Assembly: GCF_001644645.1 (NCBI RefSeq)
Contig: NZ_CP011390.1
Span: forward strand, 1,798,001-1,862,000
Reading direction: 5' to 3'
Length of the DNA: 64,000 nucleotides
Origin: Flavisolibacter tropicus
Lineage (GTDB): Bacteria; Bacteroidota; Bacteroidia; Chitinophagales; Chitinophagaceae
The notes beneath the pieces were generated by a model, which was not told the DNA's origin, did no database searches, and saw only the letters and a list, made by a program, of their open reading frames with translations. A program made the position numbers and the translations under genes. Within the stretch, counting starts at the first letter, position 1. Each line of letters opens with the position of its first letter. Shown in pieces: positions 26,620 to 36,034 of this stretch.

Positions 26620-27336
26620 ATGCAATCCGTCGCTATTAATAAAACAATCCAGTATTTACTTACTCTTCTCATCATTTATAGCTGTAATAATTCGAAGTGG
26701 GAAACAATTGCAGGAGAAGGCATAAGCGATGAACCAAAATCAATTGATAAGGCCATATACTTCGAAAATGAAAATAATGGTGTTGTTGGTGGGTTTACAT
26801 TCAGTCGAAATACAGGTGCAACCATTGGCCTTTCCGCTGCTATGATGCCTGTATTATACCTAACTAAAGATGGTGGCAAGAATTGGAGCTTGATAAATTT
26901 TGATTCAACTATTAACCAATCCATTCAAAATGCTTATCTACGGTTTGATACATTAATCTGCCAGACCGCTTCTCATGTTCTCATTTCTGTAAACAAGGGC
27001 CGTAACTTCAAGACAGTAGAAGACTCAGCACAGCGCAGTTTGATTATTAAAAATTATTTCAGCAATGATAACCTCCCAAGCCACAATGAAGTCTTTCAAT
27101 TCGGGGGCAAAAAATATTCACTAAAAGAACGTCATCAAAACAATCTGGCAACGGTTATAGTTTGCAAAGACCAGGAAACTTTGACCGAATATTACTTTAT
27201 TTCTTTTAATAAAGGAAAGAGTTGGACTTTTTTACAGAAAGACTTTGCTGATAATAGGAGACGATTTCTGCTATCTGATAAATTCTTTTACAGGTATTAT
27301 TTCCCTCTTGGATTACAACGTTTAAAATTAAAATAA
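26620..27336 (+). CDS. Putative lipoprotein with sialidase/BNR-like repeats
   Basis: The ATG at 26620 gives a 238-residue protein with a signal peptide and lipobox-like LLIIYSC, suggesting an outer-membrane lipoprotein; the upstream TTG frame adds only hydrophilic residues. Phrases such as LYLTKDGGKNWSLINFDS and YFISFNKGKSWTFLQKDF match BNR/Asp-box repeats (S-x-D-x-G-x-x-W) of beta-propellers. At this length only part of a propeller is present, so it may be degenerate. Role unknown. Confidence 0.7.
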   Translation: MQSVAINKTIQYLLTLLIIYSCNNSKWETIAGEGISDEPKSIDKAIYFENENNGVVGGFTFSRNTGATIGLSAAMMPVLYLTKDGGKNWSLINFDSTINQSIQNAYLRFDTLICQTASHVLISVNKGRNFKTVEDSAQRSLIIKNYFSNDNLPSHNEVFQFGGKKYSLKERHQNNLATVIVCKDQETLTEYYFISFNKGKSWTFLQKDFADNRRRFLLSDKFFYRYYFPLGLQRLKLK

Positions 27337-27753
27337 GCCCTCATATGCCCGCTGAGCCTCACTTCTTAGCTTTTGTACTGTGGGCGTTTACTCGGCGGCC
27401 GTGTAGTAGCAGCCTAATGCCACATGCAGATTAAACCTACATCCCAGAAAAACGCCGAGTCTCTGCAGCCGCACAAGAGCAACGCAAAGGAGAATCGGCT
27501 GAAAAAAAGGCGTTCCACCTTTTAGAATTAAGTATTTAGATAGTTTTCCACCAGTGTTTTGAATCTATAAACTTGTTAGACTTCCCACAGAAAATCATTG
27601 AAAATTAAACAAGTAGTTGCGTATATTAGAGTACTGTGCGTCATGCCTTCCAGCATAGAGAAGCCATTCATTAATTACGGACATTGAAGACTGCCCTAGT
27701 TTATTAGCCTCTGAGAGACTGCCCCACTTCTTCTTAACTTAAAAGCTACGTTT
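27337..27753. other. 417-bp spacer without a gene
   Basis: No open frame with protein features. Visible signs: an 8-bp inverted pair ACTCGGCG/CGCCGAGT around 27390-27470, a direct repeat of AGACTGCCC near 27690 and 27718, and a possible -7 box TATATTAG at 27622-27629 serving the next gene. Confidence 0.5.
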
Positions 27754-28641
27754 ATGCAACGCAGAAAGTTCCTCAAGGACACAGGCACGATAGCCTTAGG
27801 TGTAGGCGTCTTTGGCTCCATTCATTGGATCAATGACCGCTTTATTGGAGATACTCCTACAACTACCGATATCCTGGGACCATACTACCGGCCAAACGCT
27901 CCCATGAGAATCAATATAAGCCCAGAAGGTTATTCAGGTAGCGTGTTTCATCTGTCTGGTACGGTATTCAGAGCAGACGGGACAACGCCGTTTGGGAATT
28001 GTTTGGTAGAAATCTGGCAATGTGACGAAAACCAAGTCTATGACAACACGTCTGATGCATACAAATACAGAGGTTTGCAAAAAACGGACAGTAAAGGAAA
28101 GTATCATTTCATTACCGCCCACCCGGTTGCCTATAAGATAAGTGAACAATCAAATGTTTACCGTCCGGCCCACATTCACATGCGTATTTCCGGAGAGGGG
28201 CAGCAGGATTTGGTCACACAGATCTATTTCAAGGGCGACTCTCATATCGAAAAAGACCCCTACGCTTCTAATCCTCATGCCGCAAGCAGAATTTTACCCA
28301 TTACTAAAAACAACAAAAATGAAGAGATAGTGCGGTTTGACGTTGTAATGGCAAAGGAATTCAAACCAAGCGACAGCGTTTTTAAAAAAATCAGTGGTGT
28401 TTACCAAATGAACAACAACTCGCTAAGAGAATTTTATAGAGAAGGAGATTCGCTGTTTATGAAATTGAATGGCCAAATAGTAGCCGTGCTGGCCTACAAA
28501 GGCAATAATGAATTTGTTTCGGCAAACGATAATGCGGTTCGCTTTGAACTGCAAACGAATGGTGAAGTAAATGTTTGTTTCCAAAAAGAGCATTCAACAG
28601 AATGTGAGGAAACAGGAGTTAAGGCTTTCAAGTATTCGTAG
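27754..28641 (+). CDS. Intradiol ring-cleavage dioxygenase-like protein, exported, with C-terminal extension
   Basis: The 295-residue protein starts MQRRKFLKDTGTIALGVGVFG, a Tat-like signal. Residues ~35-205 form the intradiol dioxygenase fold: DILGPYYRP, VEIWQCDENQVYDN, KYRGLQKTDSKGKYHF and YRPAHIHMRI, covering the Tyr/His ligands of the ferric iron. The last ~90 residues (KKISGVYQMNNNSLREFYREGD...) are an extra small beta domain not found in classical enzymes. The natural substrate (catechol-like) is unknown. Confidence 0.87.
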   Translation: MQRRKFLKDTGTIALGVGVFGSIHWINDRFIGDTPTTTDILGPYYRPNAPMRINISPEGYSGSVFHLSGTVFRADGTTPFGNCLVEIWQCDENQVYDNTSDAYKYRGLQKTDSKGKYHFITAHPVAYKISEQSNVYRPAHIHMRISGEGQQDLVTQIYFKGDSHIEKDPYASNPHAASRILPITKNNKNEEIVRFDVVMAKEFKPSDSVFKKISGVYQMNNNSLREFYREGDSLFMKLNGQIVAVLAYKGNNEFVSANDNAVRFELQTNGEVNVCFQKEHSTECEETGVKAFKYS

Positions 28642-28795
28642 ATAGTTATTGTATTTAAGTTGTATCTCCATTGAAGGCCTCAGCTCCGAGACACAACGAT
28701 AGAAGAGCCTGTTTAATGTTATGTATTTCCTTTTGAGTATTTAAATACAAGAGCAAAATTAAATTTCATTTTTTAACCTCACAAAATCAACTATT

Positions 28796-29227
28796 ATGGA
28801 CGCAGAAGCAAACAAACAACTAGTCGAGCGCATGTTCTCCGAAATTATTCCCGGAAAAAACCCAGATGCCATGGACCAATTAATTTCATCAAAATTTGCA
28901 CACCATGCTTCCTTTGATGAGAAACCTGGCGTGGAAGGTTTTAAAGAAATATTAAAAGGTTTCCAAACAGCATTTCCAGATTTGAAAATACATGTACAAA
29001 AAATGGTTGCTGAAGGTGACGAAGTTGCTACACGAGGCTATATGACAGGCACTAATAAAGGTTCGTTCATGGGCATACCAGCCACCAACAAGGAAGTAAG
29101 GATTGATTACATTGACTGGTGGAAGTTTGAGAATGGCAAGGCTATTGAAAACTGGGTGCAGATGGATATACCTGGCCTGATGACTCAGCTTGGAACTTCA
29201 CAGTCCAGTATGGCAGAAAGCCATTAA
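28796..29227 (+). CDS. SnoaL-like ester cyclase family protein
   Basis: The 143-residue cytosolic protein has the SnoaL/NTF2-like pattern: VERMFSEIIPGKNPDAMDQLISSKFAHH, the central GFKEILKGFQTAFPDLKIHVQKMVAEGDEVATRGYMTGT and the closing WWKFENGKAIENWVQMD. This alpha+beta cone fold binds small hydrophobic molecules; most bacterial members are of unknown substrate. It is a single-gene unit between the dioxygenase-like gene and the convergent acyl-CoA synthetase gene. A 12-bp palindrome GTATTTAAATAC lies upstream at 28737-28748. Confidence 0.88.
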   Translation: MDAEANKQLVERMFSEIIPGKNPDAMDQLISSKFAHHASFDEKPGVEGFKEILKGFQTAFPDLKIHVQKMVAEGDEVATRGYMTGTNKGSFMGIPATNKEVRIDYIDWWKFENGKAIENWVQMDIPGLMTQLGTSQSSMAESH

Positions 29228-29302
29228 TACCCATCAAGCTCCTATGAGTGAGCTTTGTAAGGGTTGCTAACATGCAACTTGTTACTACTTCTGGAATAAT
29301 TC

Positions 29303-31201
29303 TTACTGGAATGCCAAACCTATTTTCCGTGCCCTTAGCTTTTCTGCTATCTCTGAAAGAATCAGCGGATCATCGATGGTAGAAGGAGTAGCGTATTCTA
29401 CGCCATCGGCAATATGACAAATGATCTTACGAAGGATCTTGCCAGAGCGTGTTTTGGGTAAGCGTTTTACAATGGCAGCATTCTTAAAACAAGCCAGTGC
29501 GCCTATCTTTTTCTTTATCAAACCAATGAGTTCTGTTTCCAGCTTTTCTTCTTCTATTACGGCGCCATCCTTTAATAACACCAGCGCAACAGGCCGTTGC
29601 CCACGCAGTTCGTCTGCAATACCTACAACAGCACATTCCGCTACGTCATTATGCATGGCCACCAACTCTTCCATGGCGCCTGTGCTTAAGCGATGACCAG
29701 AAACATTGATCACATCATCAATACGACCCATGATATAGAAATAGCCATCGCTATCTTTATGACCTCCATCTCCTGTTAGGTAATAACCGGGAAAACGTTC
29801 TAAGTAGCCTTTCCGGAATCGTTCATCGTTTTTCCAAAGCGTAGGTAAGCAACCTGGTGGCAAGGGTAATTTCACCACCACCGCTCCTTCTTTGTTTTCT
29901 TCAAGCAGCTGTCCATCTTCCGAAAATATTTCAACATCATAACCACAAACAGGAAGTCCTGCTGATCCGGCTTTAGGTGGCAGAGGCTCTACTCCAGTCA
30001 TGATACCCAACATAGGCCAACCACTTTCTGTTTGCCACCAATGGTCAATAACAGGACGCTGCAGCAGGTCATTTATCCAATGATAGGTAGGAGGATCACA
30101 ACGTTCGCCAGCCAGGAATAACGTATCAAAATAGCTCAGATCATATTTCTTCAACAATTTCCCTTCAGGGTCTTCTTTTTTAATAGCACGAATGGCTGTG
30201 GGTGCAGTAAACAGGCTACGTACTTTATGTTGTTCAATAACTCGCCAAAAGGCGCCCGCATCTGGTGTCTTCACAGGTTTGCCTTCGTACATTACGCTTG
30301 TACATCCATGAAGTAATGGACCGTAAATCAAATAGGAATGCCCAACTGTCCAACCAATATCACTGGCGGCCCAAAACACATCACCCGGATTAATGTTATA
30401 GAAATAGATCATGCTGAATTTGAGGGCTGTAGCATAACCACCATTATCCCGTATCACACCTTTTGGTTTGCCCGTAGTGCCTGACGTGTAAATGATGTAT
30501 AAAGGATCAGTTGACAACAACGGAACGCAATCTACAGGGGTTCCTTTCTTCTGCACAATTAAAAAATCAAGCTCATCGTTGCCATTCAGCTTATCATAAT
30601 CCGGCTGACGCTGGAAAAAGATCTTATAAGCAGGCTTATGCTGTGATAGATTAATAGCTTCATCCACCAATGGCTTATAGGGAATTACTTTATCCACCTC
30701 TATTCCGTAGGAGGCTGAAATGACAGCTTTGGGTTGTGCATCATCAATGCGTATGCTTAATTCATGTGGTGCAAAGCCTCCAAACACCACAGAATGAATA
30801 GCCCCAATGCGGGCACAGGCTAACATAGCAATAGCAGCTTCGGGTATTACCGGCATGTAGATAACTACAGTATCGCCTTTTGTAATACCCAGACTGTGTA
30901 AACCACCGGCAAATTGGGCAACGGCGTTTTTAAGCTCGGTGTATGTATAGGACTTTATAACCCCAGTTACTGGCGAGTCATAAATTAATGCAGCTTGCTC
31001 TCCTCTTCCCTGCTCTATTTGATAATCTAAACACAGGTAGCACGTATTCATTTTACCATTGACAAACCAATGATAAAACCCTTTTTCATCTTTATTTAAA
31101 ATAGTCGTTGGTTCTTTAAACCACTTCAGCAATCGAGCTTGTTCGGCCCAGAACTTTTCTTTTTCCTCAATGCTATACTGATAAAACTCTTTATAGTTCA
31201 T
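29303..31201 (-). CDS. prpE: Propionyl-CoA/acetyl-CoA synthetase (AMP-forming)
   Basis: The 632-residue enzyme of the ANL superfamily has the P-loop-like YTSGTTGKPKGV (~238-249), HWWQTESGWP and the acetylation/catalytic Lys motif KTRSGKILRK (~588-597). Features such as VFGGFAPHELSIRIDDAQPK and IRDNGGY place it nearer PrpE than Acs. It activates propionate (or acetate) through an acyl-AMP to acyl-CoA in the cytosol. It is monocistronic on the minus strand. The choice between propionate and acetate is by overall look and is not certain. Confidence 0.9.
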   Translation of the reverse strand: MNYKEFYQYSIEEKEKFWAEQARLLKWFKEPTTILNKDEKGFYHWFVNGKMNTCYLCLDYQIEQGRGEQAALIYDSPVTGVIKSYTYTELKNAVAQFAGGLHSLGITKGDTVVIYMPVIPEAAIAMLACARIGAIHSVVFGGFAPHELSIRIDDAQPKAVISASYGIEVDKVIPYKPLVDEAINLSQHKPAYKIFFQRQPDYDKLNGNDELDFLIVQKKGTPVDCVPLLSTDPLYIIYTSGTTGKPKGVIRDNGGYATALKFSMIYFYNINPGDVFWAASDIGWTVGHSYLIYGPLLHGCTSVMYEGKPVKTPDAGAFWRVIEQHKVRSLFTAPTAIRAIKKEDPEGKLLKKYDLSYFDTLFLAGERCDPPTYHWINDLLQRPVIDHWWQTESGWPMLGIMTGVEPLPPKAGSAGLPVCGYDVEIFSEDGQLLEENKEGAVVVKLPLPPGCLPTLWKNDERFRKGYLERFPGYYLTGDGGHKDSDGYFYIMGRIDDVINVSGHRLSTGAMEELVAMHNDVAECAVVGIADELRGQRPVALVLLKDGAVIEEEKLETELIGLIKKKIGALACFKNAAIVKRLPKTRSGKILRKIICHIADGVEYATPSTIDDPLILSEIAEKLRARKIGLAFQ

Positions 31202-31447
31202 AGCTTACAATAGTTTCTACTATAAGTTAAGCAAAATGAAAGAGAAAAAAGCTGATACCATTTCATTAGCTAAAAAAACACAGCATAGCCAAAGACATGT
31301 GCATTCTGGCATCAATCGGCACGCTGTAACATTATTTTAAAGTCTGATTACGGTACATTATTTCTAAAAAATCAATAAAAAACAACAAGCTTACTAACGT
31401 TGCGGATTATAGTAAGTTATTGTAACTTTCTAATCAAACAACCGCAT

Positions 31448-31840
31448 ATGAGAAAGCTGTCATTTTGCATGCTGTTTCTCTTTGTCACTTCTTCCCTTTT
31501 CAGCCAGCAAACAACTTCACGGGATTCACTTACCAAACAGGATTATCTTCAAAATAGTAAGGATCAAAAAACGCTAGCTTTTATTTTCTTAGGCTTAGGT
31601 GTTACCCTGGTAGCCGTAGCAGCACCTGGTGACGTTTCATTTGACACACTACCTGTTCTTGTAGGAGGCACCGCTATCTCTTTCATCAGTAGTGGCTTAC
31701 TCTTTCTGGCTTCTGGACGCAACAAACGAAAAGCAAGGCAACTCAATGCTTATTTTGAATTACAACAACACCCATTAAAATCCTACACAAAGATTGAAAC
31801 ACATTCTATACCTGCCTTATCCATTGCCATACACTTCTAA
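31448..31840 (+). CDS. Small exported membrane protein of a Bacteroidota-specific family
   Basis: The ATG at 31448 places a signal peptide (MRKLSFCMLFLFVTSSLFSQQ) at the start and gives 130 residues. After a short polar part (SRDSLTKQDYLQNSKDQK) come two membrane spans (~42-60 and ~72-92) separated by APGDVSFDTLPVL, then a basic stretch SGRNKRKARQLN. Proteins with the same 'DYLQKSK..KT' and 'ASGRNKRKA' phrases are, from memory, frequent in Chitinophagaceae. Function unknown. Confidence 0.75.
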   Translation: MRKLSFCMLFLFVTSSLFSQQTTSRDSLTKQDYLQNSKDQKTLAFIFLGLGVTLVAVAAPGDVSFDTLPVLVGGTAISFISSGLLFLASGRNKRKARQLNAYFELQQHPLKSYTKIETHSIPALSIAIHF

Positions 31841-31952
31841 TAGGCCTTTTCTTTCTCAGCCTATTTTTATAACATATAGCAGAGTTGAGTTAGAAAGACA
31901 TTGTTAATACCCCGTATCATGTTTATACAGCAACATCGCATTAAAACTTATG

Positions 31953-31960
31953 TATATTAG
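31953..31960 (+). promoter_or_regulatory. Possible -7 box TATATTAG before the AraC gene
   Basis: GTATATTAG followed by CA also occurs before two other genes here (27622 and 51026). It differs from TAnnTTTG at one position. Confidence 0.4.
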
Positions 31961-31986
31961 CACACTTGCATATTATACATTTCTAA

Positions 31987-32442
31987 TTGTCTAAACCTAA
32001 TAATACATATCCCAAGTACTATCTCTACAATCGCATTGTAAAGGCGAAACTTTTTATAGATAGCAATTATGACCAGCGTATCGATCTGGACAATATTTCC
32101 GACGAGGCCTACTTCTCAAAGTTTCACTTTATCCGGCTTTTTAAATCCATTTATGGTAGAACGCCTCACCAATACCTGACATATGTGCGATTAGAGAAAG
32201 CAAAACATTATTTGAGTAATGGATTTACTGTTACTGATACCTGCTTTAAGGTAGGCTTTGACAGTCTTACCTCATTTACGGGCTTATTTAAAAAGCAGGT
32301 AGGTCAAACTCCGTCTGCCTACCAACAGTGGTATCACCAGCGACAGGCACAGATCAAAACACAGCCCCTCGGGTTTATTCCACATTGCTTTGCTGCACAA
32401 AAGGGCTGGACAGAAAATAGCAATTTTCAAGAAGTGCCATAA
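31987..32442 (+). CDS. AraC-family transcriptional regulator (DNA-binding domain only)
   Basis: The 151-residue protein is essentially the two helix-turn-helix motifs of AraC: RIDLDNISDEAYFSKFHFIRLFKSIYGRTPHQYL and TVTDTCFKVGFDSLTSFTGLFKKQVGQTPSAYQQW. It lacks an N-terminal ligand domain. No ATG is available upstream in frame, so TTG at 31987 is the best start. The VOC-family gene begins 55 bp downstream on the same strand, a common pairing in Bacteroidota, so it likely controls or is cotranscribed with it. Confidence 0.88.
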   Translation: MSKPNNTYPKYYLYNRIVKAKLFIDSNYDQRIDLDNISDEAYFSKFHFIRLFKSIYGRTPHQYLTYVRLEKAKHYLSNGFTVTDTCFKVGFDSLTSFTGLFKKQVGQTPSAYQQWYHQRQAQIKTQPLGFIPHCFAAQKGWTENSNFQEVP

Positions 32443-32497
32443 TCATTCCCTAGTGAGATTTGTGACATTGTTTGAAAGAATAAAAAAGAAAATAACA

Positions 32498-32914
32498 ATG
32501 ATCACAAAAATGAACCACGTTAGCATTTTTGTCTTGGACCAAGACAGTGCTTATGATTTTTATGTAAACAAACTGGGCTTTAAAGTACACACAGACGCAT
32601 CCATGGGACCCGGCATGCGATGGCTAACCGTTTGTCCACCCGAGCAACCCGAGCTTGAAATATCCTTAATGGCTATTCAAGAAGGTATGATGTTTAAAGG
32701 CGAAGCAGCCGCCCAAATGCGGGAACTGGTTAAGAATGGAACGTTTGGCTTTGGCGTGTTCCAGTGTAACGACCTGAATGCAACATATGAAGAATTAAAA
32801 GCAAAGGGTGTTGTCTTTAAAAAGCCACCAACAAAAGAATTTTATGGCTATGAAGCTCTTTTTGCTGATGATTCAGGCAACTGGTTTTCATTGGGTGAAA
32901 AGAAGGAAGGCTGA
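32498..32914 (+). CDS. VOC-family (glyoxalase/bleomycin resistance-like) protein
   Basis: From the ATG at 32498 the product has 138 residues: KMNHVSIFVLDQDSAYDFYVNKLGFKV opens the first beta-alpha-beta module, and GYEALFADDSGNWFSLGE closes the second. Positions of the usual metal ligands (His near the start, Glu in the middle and end) are partly kept. Substrate is unknown; similar stand-alone VOC proteins act as resistance or lyase enzymes. The longer frame starting at 32390 overlaps the AraC gene and is not needed. Confidence 0.88.
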   Translation: MITKMNHVSIFVLDQDSAYDFYVNKLGFKVHTDASMGPGMRWLTVCPPEQPELEISLMAIQEGMMFKGEAAAQMRELVKNGTFGFGVFQCNDLNATYEELKAKGVVFKKPPTKEFYGYEALFADDSGNWFSLGEKKEG

Positions 32915-32927
32915 TCCAAACTTATTA

Positions 32928-32973
32928 AGTGCTGCTTGCTTAAACAACGACCCTTTCTATGGCAAGCAGCACT
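32928..32973. terminator. Convergent terminator hairpin
   Basis: AGTGCTGCTTGC (32928-32939) and GCAAGCAGCACT (32962-32973) are perfect 12-bp arms with a 22-nt loop, between two convergent genes. Confidence 0.7.
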
Positions 32974-32994
32974 CACTATAATTATTCTATTCAC

Positions 32995-33708
32995 CTACAA
33001 TTGAATTAGGATATCTACTAATTCTTGTGGCTTACTGAAAAAAGGGGAGTGACTGGTAGCCAGTTGATATACTTTTTCACACGGTGTTTCAGCATACATC
33101 TTTCTTTGAATAAATGGTGTAACGGCACGATCTTCTGTGCACTCTATATATACTCTTGACACTCTTCCAAAGTTTTCATCTGTTAACTCGAGTGGTGTAA
33201 TACCAGACTCAACTGGTTCATGGCTTAACAGGACTTTTGCCAATTCTGTAATGGTATCATCACAGTCGTGATACAAGCCTTCTTTATAGATCTCGTTTTG
33301 CAAAGTATGTGAGGCTGTTTCTGGATGCTGGGTCACGTAAGGTTTCAGCCAGCCCTCGGTATCTTGTATTGAATACTCTCGCTGTGTTTTACCATTGGGA
33401 ATTAAATAGGCTGCCAGGTAAACCAGCTTTTCTATTTTATCTGGTCGGTATTCAGCAGCCTGAGAGATCATGATCCCATTTTTACTATGCCCAACCAAAA
33501 TAACTTTACCAGGAATGTTATCCATCAATGCACAAATCTTTTCAACGGTAGACTTCATTTTCACTTCCTGGATGGGAGTTTTATCTCTACCCATGCCGGG
33601 CAAGTCAATAGCAATGGCTTTATGACCGGCCTTTTCCAAAAGAGGAACTATGCGATGCCAGTTCCAGGCACTATGCCAAGAACCATGAATAAGAATAAAC
33701 GTTTTCAT
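32995..33708 (-). CDS. Alpha/beta hydrolase (plant-methylesterase-like)
   Basis: The 237-residue protein begins MKTFILIHGSWHSAWNWHRIVPLLEKAGH, the oxyanion-hole HG motif followed by the pattern of the MES/hydroxynitrile-lyase branch. The nucleophile elbow is GHSKNG, with Asn-Gly where GHSxGG is usual. The acid is in ECTEDRAVTPF and the catalytic His in TSHSPFFSKPQEL. It is cytosolic; substrate unknown. It lies just downstream of the Ada-type gene on the same strand (57-bp gap). Confidence 0.88.
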   Translation of the reverse strand: MKTFILIHGSWHSAWNWHRIVPLLEKAGHKAIAIDLPGMGRDKTPIQEVKMKSTVEKICALMDNIPGKVILVGHSKNGIMISQAAEYRPDKIEKLVYLAAYLIPNGKTQREYSIQDTEGWLKPYVTQHPETASHTLQNEIYKEGLYHDCDDTITELAKVLLSHEPVESGITPLELTDENFGRVSRVYIECTEDRAVTPFIQRKMYAETPCEKVYQLATSHSPFFSKPQELVDILIQL

Positions 33709-33765
33709 GCTAATTTATTATGCGGTAAAACTGGAAAAATCAGAAAGAGATTTCAACCCAAACCT

Positions 33766-34614
33766 TTAAACAACAGTAGATACTTTAGCTGCTTCCCAGC
33801 CAATCATGGCCGTTTTGCGGGTAGTTCCCCAATGGTAGTTACCAATGCTGCCAGATGATTGAATAACCCGGTGGCAAGGAATGATAAAAGCAACAGGGTT
33901 TTGACCAATCGCAGATCCAACGGCCCTGAGCGCGTTGGGGTTATTGATCGTTGAGGCTACGGCTCTGTAAGAGGACAGACCGCCCACTGGAATTTTAAGA
34001 AGTGCCTCCCATACTTTCAATTGAAACGCTGTTCCTTTCAAATGAAGTTTAATTTGATCCAGCATACTCCAATCGTGCGTAAATATATGGAGGGCATTTT
34101 GCTGCATCAGATCTACCACTTGTTTATATACAGCATTCGGAAACTGGCATTGAAGCTCGTGCAAGGCGTTTCGTTCATCATCAGCAAAGGCCAAATAACA
34201 GATACCCTTGGATGTAGAGGCTACCAGAATATTTCCGAAAGGGCTTTCAGCAAAGCTATAATTGATGGTAAGTGCAGCACCACCATTTTTGTACTCACCC
34301 GGTGTCATTCCTTCTATATTAATAAAGAGATCATGTAGTCTCCCAGTACCGGAAAGTCCTGTTTCATAGGCTGCATCAAACAAACTAGCACCAGTTTCTT
34401 TTAAAAGACCTTTTGCATAATCAACGGTCAGGAACTGTAAGAACTTTTTTGGACTCACACCAGCCCATTCTGAAAACAAACGTTGAAAATGGAAGGGGCT
34501 TAAATGGACTTTTTGTGCAATATCATCCAGTGTCGGCTGCTCTTTGAAGTTTTGGGAGAGATATTCAATAGCATCGGCAATGCGGTTGAAATTGATGTTC
34601 TCTTGTTGATTCAT
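33766..34614 (-). CDS. Bifunctional AraC regulator/O6-methylguanine-DNA methyltransferase (Ada-like, no N-Ada domain)
   Basis: Residues 1-105 are an AraC DNA-binding domain (TLDDIAQKVHLSPFHFQRLFSEWAGVSPKKFLQFL). Residues ~115-282 are a methyltransferase with FQLKVWEALLKIPVGGLSSYRAVA and the active-site motif IIPCHRVIQSSG, whose Cys accepts the methyl group from O6-methylguanine. The zinc-binding phosphotriester-sensing domain of true Ada is absent, as in the common Bacteroidota AraC-MGMT fusion. Role: alkylation damage repair with possible self-regulation. Confidence 0.93.
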   Translation of the reverse strand: MNQQENINFNRIADAIEYLSQNFKEQPTLDDIAQKVHLSPFHFQRLFSEWAGVSPKKFLQFLTVDYAKGLLKETGASLFDAAYETGLSGTGRLHDLFINIEGMTPGEYKNGGAALTINYSFAESPFGNILVASTSKGICYLAFADDERNALHELQCQFPNAVYKQVVDLMQQNALHIFTHDWSMLDQIKLHLKGTAFQLKVWEALLKIPVGGLSSYRAVASTINNPNALRAVGSAIGQNPVAFIIPCHRVIQSSGSIGNYHWGTTRKTAMIGWEAAKVSTVV

Positions 34615-34740
34615 TGCTGATTCATTTATACCTCAAAACTATTTTGCGAAAGGGCCACGGGAAACCCGATTCTTGCTAAGTTAGTGAGTATACAACTTCT
34701 TTCTAGAAAGGATGCAACTATGATAGAATTTGATTTTCCA

Positions 34741-35711
34741 TTACAGCCACCCAGAGCGTCGAAACTGCCGATACAGCAAAATGCATGCGCCAAGGGTTAA
34801 AGCTAAGACCACCGGATAACTATAATGCCAGTTTAACTCTGGAATGAATTTAAAATTCATTCCATAAATGCCAGCTACCATAGTAGGTACACCTATAATA
34901 GCAGCCCAACCTGCAAACTTTTTGAAACTTCATTCTGTGAAATAGATATCAGTGAAAAGTTGACCTCCAGGACACTGTTAACCATTTCACGAGTATTATC
35001 CACCACTTCATTAATGCGCATCACATGATCATAAATATCGCGGAAGTAAGGCCTTGTTTCCTCCGAAATATGGACAAAGTCAAAACGAATTAACCGGTTG
35101 CACATATCAATTAGAGGAGATACTACCCGTTTTACTTCAACAACCTCTTGTTTCAATCGATAAATTTCTTCTGTGGTTTCCCGGTTAGGCTTTTTACTAA
35201 ATACCGCCTCTTCCAATCGGGTTAATTCCTCCTGCAACTCTTCCACCACAGGAAAATATTGATCTACGATGGAATCCATAACGGCATAAAATGCAAAACT
35301 GGGTCCTTTGCCCAACAACTGAGGTGTGCTCTCGCACCGCGAGCGTACTGTACCATACGAAATAGTTGAACCATGACGGATAGTTAGAAGAAAGTTGGAG
35401 CCAAGGAAGAAATGTGTTTCCCCAAAATTGATATGTCCCTGGTTCATGAAAGCGGTACGCATTACCATAAAAAGCGTTTCGCCATAGAGCTCAATCTTAG
35501 GGCGTTGATGAGCATGATGGGCATCCTCTATAGCCAGATCGTGCAGTCCAAATTGATGTTGTGCCTGCAAGAGCAGTTCCTCATCGGGCTCATGAAGGCC
35601 TATCCAAACAAACTTATCTTTTTGCTGAAGGATTTGATTAATATCTGAGACTTTGGCATCGGCTATACGGCGACCATTGGAATAAGCGGCACAGTTGATC
35701 ACAGCGCTCAT
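34741..35711 (-). pseudogene. corA: CorA-type magnesium/divalent metal transporter, frameshifted near the C-terminus
   Basis: The readable frame (34893-35711) encodes the cytosolic domain and the start of the pore helix (NSVLEVNFSLISISQNEVSK), then stops early. One additional A in the five-base run (T at 34919-34923 on the plus strand) restores KFAGWAAIIGVPTMVAGIYGMNFK, with the selectivity motif GMN at 34855-34863, and a normal end at 34741. The repaired protein has 323 residues, the usual CorA length. It would import Mg2+ or other divalent ions as a pentamer. A homopolymer error in the assembly is as likely as real loss. Confidence 0.92.
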
Positions 35712-35824
35712 CGTAGCAACCTTTTACTTAAAATTACCACTTTTCTACAGGCTCATCAAGGACTGGGAAAAGATTAGCTGATTAGCTGATGTGATAATTA
35801 GCTGATGTAAGCGAAGAGAATATT

Positions 35825-35880
35825 GAACAAGGAACAAGGATTGATGAATGATGAAGAAATTGGGAACGGGAAATGCGAAA
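35825..35880. repeat. Eight in-phase heptads
   Basis: GAACAAG, GAACAAG, GATTGAT, GAATGAT, GAAGAAA, TTGGGAA, CGGGAAA, TGCGAAA. It is preceded by GATTAGCT repeats at about 35773-35815. Its words resemble the reverse complement of parts of 6620-6690. Confidence 0.65.
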
Positions 35881-36034
35881 ACAGCAATACGCATATTATC
35901 CATTTTTGAAACACAAGGCAATCAACTAAAGTTTAGGCTTTACCAACTGGCATGAACTTTTTACTATCTTATTTGTAATAAGGAAGCACTAGTTGAAATC
36001 ATACAGTAGTGCAGTTAGACATAATTCGTCTGTT

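Noticed and set aside
32390..32497. N-terminal extension of the VOC protein overlapping the AraC gene
   Set aside because: The VOC fold begins right after the ATG at 32498; the extension is lysine-rich and overlaps the preceding coding region.
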